DNA of 64,000 nucleotides from Aureibaculum marinum (GTDB lineage: Bacteria; Bacteroidota; Bacteroidia; Flavobacteriales; Flavobacteriaceae), in contig NZ_RPFJ01000008.1 in the NCBI RefSeq assembly GCF_003813905.1, positions 1-64,000 on the forward strand. The letters are read 5' to 3'. A program made the position numbers and the translations under genes. Positions 45,129-53,885 of this stretch are shown piece after piece (the first letter of the stretch is position 1; each line of letters opens with the position of its first letter). The notes beneath the pieces are model-generated. The model had not been told where the DNA came from. It made no database searches and saw nothing but the letters and a program-made list of their open reading frames with translations.

Positions 45129-47669
45129 ATGAAAAATGCTCAATCAAAAGCAACGTTAGCGTGGTTATTTAAAATGGCCTGGCGAGATGGTAAAGCTAGT
45201 AGCTCTAGACTATTACTATTTATGGCTTCTATTATTTTAGGTATTGCAGCTGTAGTTTCAATCCAGTTGTTTAGCGAGAATTTAAAAGAAAATATAAAAA
45301 TACAATCTAAGGCTATGATGGGGGCAGATTTTGTCATAGATAGTAGGCAAGATCCAACCCCCAAGGTAAAAGCAATAGTAGATTCATTAGTACCATCAGC
45401 CTCTGAAGTAAATTTTTCTTCTATGGCATTATTTCCTAAAAATGGGGAGTCTAAATTAATAAAAGTAAGAGCTATAGAAGGGAGATTTCCATTTTATGGA
45501 ACCTTAGAAACAGAACCTGTAACTGCTGCTGCTACATATCAAGAATTAGGAGGAGCATTAGTTGATGCTACCTTGATGTTGCAATATAACTTAAATAAAG
45601 GTGACTCTATTAAAATAGGAAAACTCAGTTTACCTATTATAGGTACTTTAAATTCTATTCCTGGATCAACGGCTATTTCAGCTTCTGTAGCTCCAACAGT
45701 ACTTATTCCATATCGTTTTGTTAACAAAACGGAATTGTTACAATTTGGAAGCCGTAAAGAATATCAATTTTTCTTTACGGCTCCTTCAACAATGAATTTA
45801 GAGCAATTAAGTAAAAAGTTAAATCCCATTTTAAAAAGTGAAAATGCTGATATAGATACACATATTAATGAAAGTAAACGCTTGGGTAGGCGTTCTGAAA
45901 ATGTAGGAAAATTTTTGAATTTAGCCGCTTTTATAGCTTTATTACTTGGTAGTATTGGTATAGCAAGTTCTGTTCATATTTATATTAAAGAAAAATTAAG
46001 ACATGTAGCTGTTTTAAAATGTTTAGGAGCATCTCGAAAACAAAGTTTTTCTATTTTTTTAATTCAAATAGCATTCATAGGATTGCTTGGGGGTATTTTA
46101 GGTACTCTTCTAGGAATAGGACTCCAGCAGGCATTTCCTTTGCTTTTACAGGAATTTTTACCGTTTGATGTTGAAATATTTATTACGCCTCAACCAATAA
46201 TTATGGGAATTTTACTTGGGGTTTTAATGTCTGTTTTGTTTGCTTTATTACCATTACTTGGTACATGGTATGTTTCCCCATTAGAAGTATTACGAGTTTC
46301 TCAACAAAATGATGGTAAACCTAGAAAAGCAAGAATAGTAACTTTGGCTGCCATTATAATATTTATTTATTTGTTTTCTTATTGGTTATTAAATGATTGG
46401 CTATTTGCTTTTGCATTTGTAATAGGAGTAGCGATAACATTTTCAATATTAGCAGGCAGTGCAGTCTTATTTATGAGAGCAGTTAAAAAATATTTTCCCG
46501 AAAATTGGGGGTTTACAGCTAGACAAAGTTTATTAAACCTATATCGACCTAACAATCAAACAATGGTGTTAATTTTAGCTATTGGGTTGGGTACTTTTTT
46601 AATTAGTACATTGTATTTTACAAAGGACATTTTATTAGCAAAAACAGCATTAGAAAAAAATGAGAATAACCCAAATATTATTTTATTAGATGTACAGCCT
46701 TCACAACGAGACGAAGTTGCTAATGCTATTGTAGATAATGGTTTTAAAGTGCTTGATAATATCTCTTTAATTACAATGAGAATACATAGTATTAAAGGAA
46801 AATTAGCCAATGATTTAAGAAAGGATAGTATTTTAAAAGTAGATAAATGGGTGTTAAATCATGAGTTTAGAACAACATTTCGTGATTCTTTAATTGCTTC
46901 TGAAGAGCTGGTAAAAGGGGAGTGGGTGCCCGAAATTAAAGCAGGGGAGCCTATAGTGGTTTCACTTTCAGAAGATCTTGCAGAACGAGCAAAAGTTGAT
47001 GTTGGTGATAACATAGTTTTTAACGTGCAAGGAGTATTAATGGAAACTACAGTAGGAAGTCTTAGAAAAGTTGATTGGGCCAAAATGCAAATGAACTTTA
47101 CTGTTGTTTTTCCTAAAGGTGTACTAGAAAACGCACCTCAATTTCATGTGTTAGCTACACATGTACCTGATAATGAGAGTGCGGCGTTATTGCAACGTAA
47201 CTTGGTAAAAGCATTTCCAACCATTTCAGTAATAGATTTAAGACAAATGTATACGGTTGTGGAAAGTATTTTAGATAAAATTTCTTGGGTAATTAACTTT
47301 ATGGCATTTTTTAGTATTCTAACAGGAATTATTGTGTTGATTGGATCTGTACGGACAAGTAAATACCAACGGATAAAAGAAAGTGTGCTCTTACGTACTA
47401 TGGGAGCTAAAAGTAACCAAATATTAAAAATTACTGCATTAGAATACTTATACCTAGGTTTGTTAGGTAGTTTTATAGGAATTTTATTGTCTTTTATTGG
47501 AAGTCAGATTTTGGCAACGGTACTTTTTAAAGAACCTTTTGTGCCTTCAGCTATTCCGTTTTTAGTATTCTTACCAGGAATTACAGCCTTGGTATTGTTA
47601 ATTGGCTTAAGTAATATTAGAAGTGTGTTAAGTAGTCCGCCATTAGAAGTGTTACGGAAAGAAGGGTAG
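45129..47669 (+). CDS. FtsX-type ABC transporter permease (YbbP-like)
   Basis: The 846-aa inner-membrane protein has an N-terminal TM (about 27-45), a large periplasmic domain, and a first FtsX triple-TM block (about 265-400, with VAVLKCLGASRKQSF). Two further TM segments and a second periplasmic region follow. A C-terminal FtsX block (about 715-840) holds the YQRIKESVLLRTMGAKSNQI coupling helix. The duplicated-FtsX, ~10-TM architecture is that of YbbP. It starts immediately after the ATPase stop. Confidence 0.92.
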   Translation: MKNAQSKATLAWLFKMAWRDGKASSSRLLLFMASIILGIAAVVSIQLFSENLKENIKIQSKAMMGADFVIDSRQDPTPKVKAIVDSLVPSASEVNFSSMALFPKNGESKLIKVRAIEGRFPFYGTLETEPVTAAATYQELGGALVDATLMLQYNLNKGDSIKIGKLSLPIIGTLNSIPGSTAISASVAPTVLIPYRFVNKTELLQFGSRKEYQFFFTAPSTMNLEQLSKKLNPILKSENADIDTHINESKRLGRRSENVGKFLNLAAFIALLLGSIGIASSVHIYIKEKLRHVAVLKCLGASRKQSFSIFLIQIAFIGLLGGILGTLLGIGLQQAFPLLLQEFLPFDVEIFITPQPIIMGILLGVLMSVLFALLPLLGTWYVSPLEVLRVSQQNDGKPRKARIVTLAAIIIFIYLFSYWLLNDWLFAFAFVIGVAITFSILAGSAVLFMRAVKKYFPENWGFTARQSLLNLYRPNNQTMVLILAIGLGTFLISTLYFTKDILLAKTALEKNENNPNIILLDVQPSQRDEVANAIVDNGFKVLDNISLITMRIHSIKGKLANDLRKDSILKVDKWVLNHEFRTTFRDSLIASEELVKGEWVPEIKAGEPIVVSLSEDLAERAKVDVGDNIVFNVQGVLMETTVGSLRKVDWAKMQMNFTVVFPKGVLENAPQFHVLATHVPDNESAALLQRNLVKAFPTISVIDLRQMYTVVESILDKISWVINFMAFFSILTGIIVLIGSVRTSKYQRIKESVLLRTMGAKSNQILKITALEYLYLGLLGSFIGILLSFIGSQILATVLFKEPFVPSAIPFLVFLPGITALVLLIGLSNIRSVLSSPPLEVLRKEG

Positions 47670-47799
47670 AAACGTTACTCTAACTTTTGATATTTTTAAA
47701 ATTTTGCAAACTCTCAAGAGTTATTCAATATTTACGCGAATAGTTTTCGGTACTAATTTTTTTGTACTTCAAAATTCACTACCGAACTGAAGAGATGGA

Positions 47800-48537
47800 T
47801 TAGATGCTGATCAAATAATTTTTCTGATATATTTTTTCATACACATCTTTGCTGAACATATATAACTGGGCTGGTTTTTTTGAAACACCAACTTGTTTTT
47901 CATTCAACGGAACAATATATTTTTTATTGATTAATTTTCTTCTAAAATTACGGTTGTCAATCTTTATTTCGAGGATAGATTCATATAAATCTTGTACATC
48001 GTTTATCGTAAATTTATCGGGAAGCAATTCAAAAACAATAGGTTCAGACAGGCATTTTACTTTTAAATCCTCATGGGCTTCCTTTATAATTTCCTTATGG
48101 TCAAACCCTATTTCAGGTAGTTGCTTTAAAGGAAACCATTTTGCATAATGTGTATTGTTTTCTAAATCAATATCTTCTGTATTGATTAAAAAATAATACG
48201 CAATGGTTATTGTTCGTGAATTAAACGCTTCACTTTTAATCCAGACAAGATCTTTTGGATTGGTTAATCGATCTGGATTTCCAAAAGCTTTAAATTGTTT
48301 TTTGTATTGATTTGTTAAACCCGTAAATTCTTTTAGTACACGTGAAGCTGATTCGTCCAACGTTTCGTCTTCATAAACGTGATATCCGGTTAATACATAA
48401 TCATCAACCAAAATATCATTAGAATCTTTCGATTCTAAATAACGGTTTATCAATAAAACATTGAGTGATTTTGTAGTGGTGTCAAACCCAAAAACAACAC
48501 AATCAACAGATATATTCGGAATTTTTTTTGGTTTCAT
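47800..48537 (-). CDS. NUDIX-type sugar-responsive transcriptional regulator
   Basis: The 245-aa protein has an N-terminal NUDIX fold (about 5-150) and a C-terminal NrtR-like winged helix (about 160-235; FTINDVQDLYESILEIKIDN, then FRRKLINKKYIVP). The Nudix box GYHVYEDETLDESASRVLKE keeps the G and the first E, but the REUxEE core is RVLKEF, so hydrolysis is unlikely. Related Bacteroidota regulators sense sugar intermediates. It is divergent from a permease / mannitol dehydrogenase / fructokinase operon. Its own -7 box lies inside a palindrome that resembles the operator of that operon, so it is probably autoregulated. Confidence 0.88.
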   Translation of the reverse strand: MKPKKIPNISVDCVVFGFDTTTKSLNVLLINRYLESKDSNDILVDDYVLTGYHVYEDETLDESASRVLKEFTGLTNQYKKQFKAFGNPDRLTNPKDLVWIKSEAFNSRTITIAYYFLINTEDIDLENNTHYAKWFPLKQLPEIGFDHKEIIKEAHEDLKVKCLSEPIVFELLPDKFTINDVQDLYESILEIKIDNRNFRRKLINKKYIVPLNEKQVGVSKKPAQLYMFSKDVYEKIYQKNYLISI

Positions 48538-48576
48538 AGCATAATATAGTCTTTATTATAATCCTAATATATTGCA

Positions 48577-48601
48577 ATTAAACGTCAAATATACATTAAA
48601 T
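48577..48601. promoter_or_regulatory. Operator-like imperfect palindrome over the NUDIX regulator promoter
   Basis: ATTAAACGT-N7-ACATTAAAT, with the same 9-7-9 layout as the palindrome at 48726-48750 and a nearly identical left arm (one mismatch). It contains TATATTTG (48586-48593, minus), the -7 box of the regulator gene. Confidence 0.55.
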
Positions 48602-48714
48602 AGTTGGTAAATGCACAAAGATAGTTAGTGTGAGAATTATTAATTTACTATATAAAAAAGATAAAATAAAATATATTTTTTGTGAAATATTGAGTTTTTT
48701 CAAATGTTTATTAC

Positions 48715-48722
48715 TACATTTG
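48715..48722 (+). promoter_or_regulatory. Promoter -7 box of the polyol operon
   Basis: TACATTTG is an exact match, with a TTG (48690-48692) 22 bp upstream. Transcription should start inside the adjoining palindrome. Confidence 0.55.
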
Positions 48723-48725
48723 AAT

Positions 48726-48750
48726 AATAAACGTAAATATAACGTTTATT
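48726..48750. promoter_or_regulatory. Operator-like perfect palindrome of the polyol operon
   Basis: AATAAACGT-N7-ACGTTTATT has perfect 9-bp arms. It sits at the expected transcription start just after the -7 box, so binding by the divergent regulator would block the promoter. Confidence 0.6.
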
Positions 48751-48776
48751 AATTTTTGATTATTATTTATTTAATC

Positions 48777-48911
48777 ATGAACACTTTAATACTTGATTCA
48801 AAAAAAAATAATAAATCAGTGTTACAACTAGTATCCATTACTGCAGTTGTGCTATACAAATTCAGTTTGGTTCTAAAAATTAGTATGCAGGTTATTGCAA
48901 AAAAACTCTAA
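48777..48911 (+). CDS. Possible 44-aa small protein or leader peptide before the permease
   Basis: An ATG at 48777 opens 44 codons, ending TAA 27 bp before the permease start. The peptide (MNTLILDSKKNNKSVLQLVS, then a hydrophobic stretch ITAVVLYKFSLVLKIS, ending VIAKKL) could form one membrane helix. No family is recognised. It lies after the mapped promoter and operator, so it would be transcribed with the operon. It could be a small transporter-associated protein, a leader peptide, or chance. Confidence 0.4.
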   Translation: MNTLILDSKKNNKSVLQLVSITAVVLYKFSLVLKISMQVIAKKL

Positions 48912-48938
48912 TAAAACCTAATTTAAAAAATTTAGATC

Positions 48939-50654
48939 ATGGACACGACCAATGAATTCCAGCAATTCAAAAATGTTGAAGAAGAACAATTGCCCATTGC
49001 CAAACATAAATTGCATAATTGGACTCATTTTGCAGGATTGTACGCTGCCGAGCACGTTGCGGCTACCGAGTTTGTTATTGGAGCTACTTTTGTGGCTTTA
49101 GGAGCAAGCACAAAAGATATTTTGTTAGGTTTGTTAATAGGTAATATTTTGGCAGTTTTAAGCTGGAGATTCATTACGTCACCCATTGCAGTAGATACTC
49201 GACTAAGCTTATATACCTATCTCAATAAAATAGCTGGAGATTCAATGACTAAACTTTACAATTGGGCCAATGTCATTATTTTTACCGTGATTTCCGCAGC
49301 CATGATTACGGTTTCCGCAACAGCCGTTCGTTTTGCATTCGATATTCCGGCACAGCTCAATTGGTATCCAACCAATGTGTGGTTTGTATTGATTGTTTTA
49401 GGTGTGGGCACGGTTGTGGTGTCTATTGCAATTTACGGTTTTAAAGCTGTCTCAGAGTTTTCTGGAATCTGTGCACCATGGTTATTTGTAATGTTTACTT
49501 GTGGGGCTTTTGTACTTTTGCCAGCTCTATCACTAGAAGTATTGGGAAAAACAATACCAGCGGGATGGAACGATTTTATTGCTTTGGGAGACCAATCTAT
49601 TTGGACAGGTATTGACAGTAATGGTAAGGCTGGCATCGGGTTAGTTGAAGTTATCGGATTTGCATGGGCCGCAAATACAATTACCCATTTTGGACTTATT
49701 GATATGGCTTTGCTACGTTTTGCAAAAAAAAAATCGTACGGGTTGGCCACAAGTACAGGAATGATGTTCGGTCATTACGTGGCTTGGATTTCTGCTGGAA
49801 TTATGGGAGCTGGAGCAGCCGTAATTTTAGGAAAATCCATTGTAGAACTTGATCCAGGAGATGTTGCCTATTATGCATTAGGCTGGTCTGGTTTTGTCAT
49901 TGTAATTGTAGCGGGTTGGACTACTGCTATTGCTAATCTTTATCGAGCAGGATTGGCCGCACAGGCTATTTTCTTCAATCAATCACGAAAAAAAACAACA
50001 CTATTAGTTGGTATAGTAACAATGATGGTTGCATGCTTCCCTTTCGTATTTTCTCAAATACTTCCATTACTTACCTATGCCGGATTATTAGTAGTACCGG
50101 TAGGCGGTATCGTATTTGCGGAACATCAAATTTTTCCTAGAATTGGTTATACCCGCTATTGGTCGCACTATCGCCAGCTTACATTTAGTACTCCGGCCAT
50201 AGCTTCTTGGGCATTGGGTCTTGTATTTGGTTTTGGCTTAAATGCTCTTAATGTAATGTCTTTCTTTTATTTATTTATACCCACTTGGATGTTTACCATA
50301 TTGGTTTATACATTTTTAGCTGGAAGATACGGTGCTAAAAGCAAATACCCAGAGGAAGAAGAAAAGGAAAAAAATCGTAATAAAAACATCGAAAGGTTTC
50401 AAGAGTATAAAGCCGAACAGGAAAGCATACATTTAAAAGATACAACTGTTTTTACAAAAGTATTAAGAGCTATTTCAATACTTGTATTGTTAATCACGCT
50501 AATTTTAGCTTGTATTGTTTTATGGGATAGTTCAACAGAAACCATGTACTTGGAACATCGAGAAACATTTTATCAATATGCTTTTATATGCACGTTAATA
50601 TACTTTATAACAGCATATTGGGCATTAAACCGTAAAAAATCTATTAAAATTTAA
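48939..50654 (+). CDS. NCS1-like (cytosine/purine permease family) transporter, probable polyol importer
   Basis: The 571-aa membrane protein has about twelve TM segments. The HNWTHFAGLYAAEHVAATEF entry is in the place of the NCS1 TM1 substrate/sodium motif. GFAWAANTITHFGLIDMALL and GWTTAIANLYRAGLAAQAIF are TM6 and TM8 blocks of the family. A charged loop rich in Glu/Lys/Asn (about 470-500) precedes two extra C-terminal TM helices, which makes it longer than CodB-type permeases. Family members move nucleobases, hydantoins or vitamins. Its place at the head of a mannitol dehydrogenase / fructokinase operon suggests a sugar alcohol instead. That substrate is an inference from context. Confidence 0.85.
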   Translation: MDTTNEFQQFKNVEEEQLPIAKHKLHNWTHFAGLYAAEHVAATEFVIGATFVALGASTKDILLGLLIGNILAVLSWRFITSPIAVDTRLSLYTYLNKIAGDSMTKLYNWANVIIFTVISAAMITVSATAVRFAFDIPAQLNWYPTNVWFVLIVLGVGTVVVSIAIYGFKAVSEFSGICAPWLFVMFTCGAFVLLPALSLEVLGKTIPAGWNDFIALGDQSIWTGIDSNGKAGIGLVEVIGFAWAANTITHFGLIDMALLRFAKKKSYGLATSTGMMFGHYVAWISAGIMGAGAAVILGKSIVELDPGDVAYYALGWSGFVIVIVAGWTTAIANLYRAGLAAQAIFFNQSRKKTTLLVGIVTMMVACFPFVFSQILPLLTYAGLLVVPVGGIVFAEHQIFPRIGYTRYWSHYRQLTFSTPAIASWALGLVFGFGLNALNVMSFFYLFIPTWMFTILVYTFLAGRYGAKSKYPEEEEKEKNRNKNIERFQEYKAEQESIHLKDTTVFTKVLRAISILVLLITLILACIVLWDSSTETMYLEHRETFYQYAFICTLIYFITAYWALNRKKSIKI

Positions 50655-50659
50655 ATATT

Positions 50660-52159
50660 ATGGCAAATATAATTAAACTTAATCAAGAGAATTTGACAGA
50701 AATTGCCAAGCGAATACCTTGTCCAACCTATAACAGAAACAATATTAAAACAGGTATTGTACATGTAGGTATTGGTGGCTTTCATCGAGCTCATGAAGCT
50801 TTTTATACTGATCAATTATTACACGACGAATCAATAACAGATTGGGGAATTTGCGGTGTTGCCTTATTGGATTTCGATACCAAAATATACAAAACCTTAA
50901 AGAAGCAAGATGGACTTTATACCTTAATTATAAAAGAGCTGGATGGTTCTCTTACCAAGCGGGTTATTGGATCTATTGTAGAATGTTTGTTCGCTCCTGA
51001 AAACCCAACAATGGTATTAGAAAAAATGGCGAGCCCAGATGTTAAAATCATTACATTGACCATTACCGAAGGCGGTTATAATTATAATGAAGCCACCCGT
51101 AGTTTTGATTTTACCAATCCTCAAATACAATATGATTTGAATCATCCAAAAACACCTAAAACGATATTTGGTTATTTAACACAAGCACTTAAACTTAGAA
51201 AAGAAAGAGGGGTAAAAGGGTGTACGATACAATCTTGCGATAATATTCAAGGTAATGGGCATATGACTAAAAAAATGTTATTGAGTTATGTACAAAAAGC
51301 GGAGCCGGAATTAACATCGTGGATTGAATTGAATGTATCTTTTCCCAATAGTATGGTCGATAGAATTACTCCGGCCACATCAACAACCGATATTTCAAAT
51401 TTAAAAGAAATTTCAGGTATTGAAGATGCATGGCCAGTGGTTTGTGAACCCTTTAAACAATGGGTAATTGAAGATAATTTCAGTGCGGGTAGGCCTGCTT
51501 GGCAAACCGTGGGAGCTCAATTTGTTCAAGATGTGGTTCCTTATGAAAAAATGAAACTAAGTTTATTAAATGCTGGTCATACCGTATTAGGTATTTTGGG
51601 AGCTTTAATGGGATATGATACTATTGACCAATCTGTTCACAATCCACAAATAAGTGAATTTTTAAAAAATTATATGGACGTAGAGGTAACACCGACCTTA
51701 GGGCATTTAGAAGGTGTAGATCTGGATAGTTATAAACAATCCTTACTACAAAGGTTTGGAAATATATATATTAAAGATCAAATTGATAGAATTTGTTCAG
51801 AAAGCTCTGCAAAATTCCCAATTTTTGTATTGCCTACGGTATATTCACAATTGAAAAAAAACGGCTCCTTAGCATTTGCATCATTGGTAATTGCAGCTTG
51901 GGCAATTTATAGTTTAGGAAAAGATGAACATGGAAAACCGTTAACCATTAAAGATGCCATGGAAACTACCTTGAACAAAAAAGCAATTGAATCTAAAGAA
52001 AACCCTAGGGCTTTTTTAGAAATTGAAACAATATTTGGTAAACTAAAAGATGAGGAAACTTTTGTGAATGCCTTTACAAATGCCTATAAGAAAATTGAAA
52101 ATAATGGCATTGAAAAGTGTGTTATTGAGCTGAATAATAAGTCTTTTAAGAATAAGTAA
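50660..52159 (+). CDS. Mannitol 2-dehydrogenase family protein (polyol-specific long-chain dehydrogenase)
   Basis: The 499-aa NAD(P)-dependent enzyme oxidises mannitol (or a related polyol) to fructose. The N-terminal Rossmann motif is IVHVGIGGFHRAHEAFY (33-49). The catalytic signature K-x4-N-x2-H is KLSLLNAGH (Lys299, Asn304, His307), and TITEGGYNY and FPNSMVDRITP are further family blocks. The length matches mannitol 2-dehydrogenase rather than the shorter mannitol-1-phosphate 5-dehydrogenase. It starts 5 bp after the permease and its stop lies 1 bp before the kinase start. Uronate-type members (fructuronate or tagaturonate reductase) are the alternative; the kinase partner argues for mannitol. 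Confidence 0.9.
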   Translation: MANIIKLNQENLTEIAKRIPCPTYNRNNIKTGIVHVGIGGFHRAHEAFYTDQLLHDESITDWGICGVALLDFDTKIYKTLKKQDGLYTLIIKELDGSLTKRVIGSIVECLFAPENPTMVLEKMASPDVKIITLTITEGGYNYNEATRSFDFTNPQIQYDLNHPKTPKTIFGYLTQALKLRKERGVKGCTIQSCDNIQGNGHMTKKMLLSYVQKAEPELTSWIELNVSFPNSMVDRITPATSTTDISNLKEISGIEDAWPVVCEPFKQWVIEDNFSAGRPAWQTVGAQFVQDVVPYEKMKLSLLNAGHTVLGILGALMGYDTIDQSVHNPQISEFLKNYMDVEVTPTLGHLEGVDLDSYKQSLLQRFGNIYIKDQIDRICSESSAKFPIFVLPTVYSQLKKNGSLAFASLVIAAWAIYSLGKDEHGKPLTIKDAMETTLNKKAIESKENPRAFLEIETIFGKLKDEETFVNAFTNAYKKIENNGIEKCVIELNNKSFKNK

Positions 52160-52160
52160 G

Positions 52161-53042
52161 ATGAAAAATATTGTTTGTTTTGGAGAGGTGCTGTGGGATG
52201 TTTTTCCTACGCATAAAAAAATAGGAGGAGCCCCTTTAAATGTAGCGTTAAGATTAAATTCATTTGAAAATAATGTTTCTATAATTACAAGAATAGGCAA
52301 TGACGAAGCAGGTGAGCAAATTGTTACTTTTGCTAAAAAGCATGGTGTAAATGTAGATTATATTCAGGTTGATGAAAAATTTAAAACAGGAGCAGTAAAA
52401 GTAACGTTGAATGACAAAGGTTCGGCTTCTTATGATATTAATTTTCCTAGGGCTTGGAATAATATTCAACTTACAGAAAAAGTAAAAAAAATAACTAAGA
52501 ACTCAGATGCATTTATTTTTGGTAGTTTGGTGGCGAGAGGAGAAACCTCTAGAAACACTTTATACGGACTTTTAAGACTGGCTACATATAAAATATTTGA
52601 TATAAATTTAAGAGCCCCACATTATTCATATGATGTTTTGTTTCATTTGATGAAACAAGCGGATTTTATCAAATTTAATGATGATGAAATATTTGAAATT
52701 GCAGCAGCATTAGGTGCCAAATCAAAATCATTAGAACAAATTATCTTATTTATTGCGGAACAAACAGCTACAAAATCCATTTGTGTTACTAAAGGCCGTC
52801 ATGGAGCCATTCTATATCATAATGAAACTTTTTATTACAATAGTGGATACCAAATAGTAGTTGCAGATACCGTTGGTGCTGGAGATTCTTTTTTGGCTTC
52901 TTTAATGGATAAGTTGTTAAAAAATGTACCACCACAAAATGCAATAGATTTTGCCTGTGCTATTGGAGCTATTGTGGCTAGTAGGGAAGGAGCCAACCCT
53001 GAAATTTATAATAAAGATATTGATAGCTTGATTAACATGTAA
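52161..53042 (+). CDS. PfkB-family sugar kinase, probable fructokinase
   Basis: The 293-aa ribokinase-fold kinase probably makes fructose-6-phosphate. The N-terminal block is VCFGEVLWDVFPTHKKIGGA, with the GG hinge followed by PLNVALRL. The sugar-binding GNDEAGEQI segment follows. The C-terminal ATP and catalytic motif is VADTVGAGDSFLASL, with the base Asp in GAGD. The DVFP sequence resembles fructokinases. It is the last gene of the operon and follows the dehydrogenase at 1 bp, so a channelled mannitol-fructose-F6P route is likely. Confidence 0.9.
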   Translation: MKNIVCFGEVLWDVFPTHKKIGGAPLNVALRLNSFENNVSIITRIGNDEAGEQIVTFAKKHGVNVDYIQVDEKFKTGAVKVTLNDKGSASYDINFPRAWNNIQLTEKVKKITKNSDAFIFGSLVARGETSRNTLYGLLRLATYKIFDINLRAPHYSYDVLFHLMKQADFIKFNDDEIFEIAAALGAKSKSLEQIILFIAEQTATKSICVTKGRHGAILYHNETFYYNSGYQIVVADTVGAGDSFLASLMDKLLKNVPPQNAIDFACAIGAIVASREGANPEIYNKDIDSLINM

Positions 53043-53078
53043 TAAATTTTTAAAGAGTAATGTCGTTTTGTAAATAGG

Positions 53079-53600
53079 TTACAATAATCGCTCTGCAATT
53101 TCGTGCCAACTTGAAACACGGGTGTATCCAGTGTCATGCACATTGTGTGGAGAGTTAAAGAGTAAAGTTTGACCTCTGAATTTTTCTAGATTATAGACTC
53201 TATCATCAATAAGTAAGTCTCCCTTTAAAATAAATTTATGGCCACACATAATACGATGTTGCCATGTTATAAAAGGAAAATATTCATCTAACCAATCACT
53301 TTTTTCTTTTAATGAATTTGGGAATTGAGTAGCGGCAGTAGCAATATAAACTTCATGTTTGTCACATAAAGATTCCATAACTATTTGGCTATCTTTAATA
53401 GGTTTTAAATCTCTAAAGAAACCTGGTTGCAAGGCATGTGACCGAATACTATCTTGATGAATTTCTGGAACATTTTGCCAAACTTCACCAGCGGAAATGT
53501 CATTTAATTGAAGTTGTGTTTTATGTTCTTTATTGTATAATTCTATGTGTTTACCATAAGTATCTGCCAACACATCATCCATATCTACAAAAATTGTCAT
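53079..53600 (-). CDS. 5'(3')-deoxyribonucleotidase (NT5C family)
   Basis: The 173-aa HAD-superfamily phosphatase dephosphorylates deoxynucleoside monophosphates. HAD motif I is FVDMDDVLADT with both catalytic Asp residues. ATAATQFPNSLKEKSDWLDE contains motif II (Thr/Ser) and the following helix. LLIDDRVYN is motif IV, with FKF-type Lys contacts before it. The length is typical. It is convergent with the fructokinase gene and has no obvious partner. Confidence 0.9.
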   Translation of the reverse strand: MTIFVDMDDVLADTYGKHIELYNKEHKTQLQLNDISAGEVWQNVPEIHQDSIRSHALQPGFFRDLKPIKDSQIVMESLCDKHEVYIATAATQFPNSLKEKSDWLDEYFPFITWQHRIMCGHKFILKGDLLIDDRVYNLEKFRGQTLLFNSPHNVHDTGYTRVSSWHEIAERLL

Positions 53601-53728
53601 AGCTCTGTAATTTTTGTACGAATTACTAAATAATTCATTATAAAATCAAGGAGCATTTACATATTTAATGGAACCTTAACATTAGTAATAAAATTTGTAT
53701 GTTTTTAAAGACTGGGCTAAGTTTATAA

Positions 53729-53747
53729 ATTCTATTTAACATAATAT
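53729..53747 (+). repeat. 19-bp direct repeat, left copy
   Basis: ATTCTATTTAACATAATAT is identical to 54320-54338, 591 bp away. Its TTTAACATAA core is the inverse of the right hairpin arms inside the region (TTATGTTAAA). Confidence 0.7.
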
Positions 53748-53766
53748 AAATTATAGTACAAATATA

Positions 53767-53870
53767 GTAATTTGCGGATAGCCGTATTTCAGGATATTTG
53801 ACATAATTATAGATATGACGCCTTTAGGCTCATATCGTTAATAATTATGTTAAAGCAAATTACGGCTCGT
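53767..53870. repeat. Hairpin unit 1
   Basis: There are three nested stems. GTAATTTGC/GCAAATTAC (53767-53775 and 53855-53863) is the outer one. TTTGACATAATTAT/ATAATTATGTTAAA (53797-53810 and 53841-53854) is 14 bp with one G-T pair. An inner GATATGA-C-GCC / GGC-TCATATC closes on a TTTA loop. A left-side bulge of about 21 nt carries GGATAGCCGTA. Confidence 0.7.
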
Positions 53871-53885
53871 TAAAAACAGAACTTA

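Larger units (their letters stand above)
48538..48938. other. Divergent control region of the polyol module (401 bp)
   Basis: It contains two face-to-face promoters, each overlapped by a 25-bp palindrome of the same 9-7-9 type, then a 44-codon ORF. No other structure was recognised. Confidence 0.6.
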
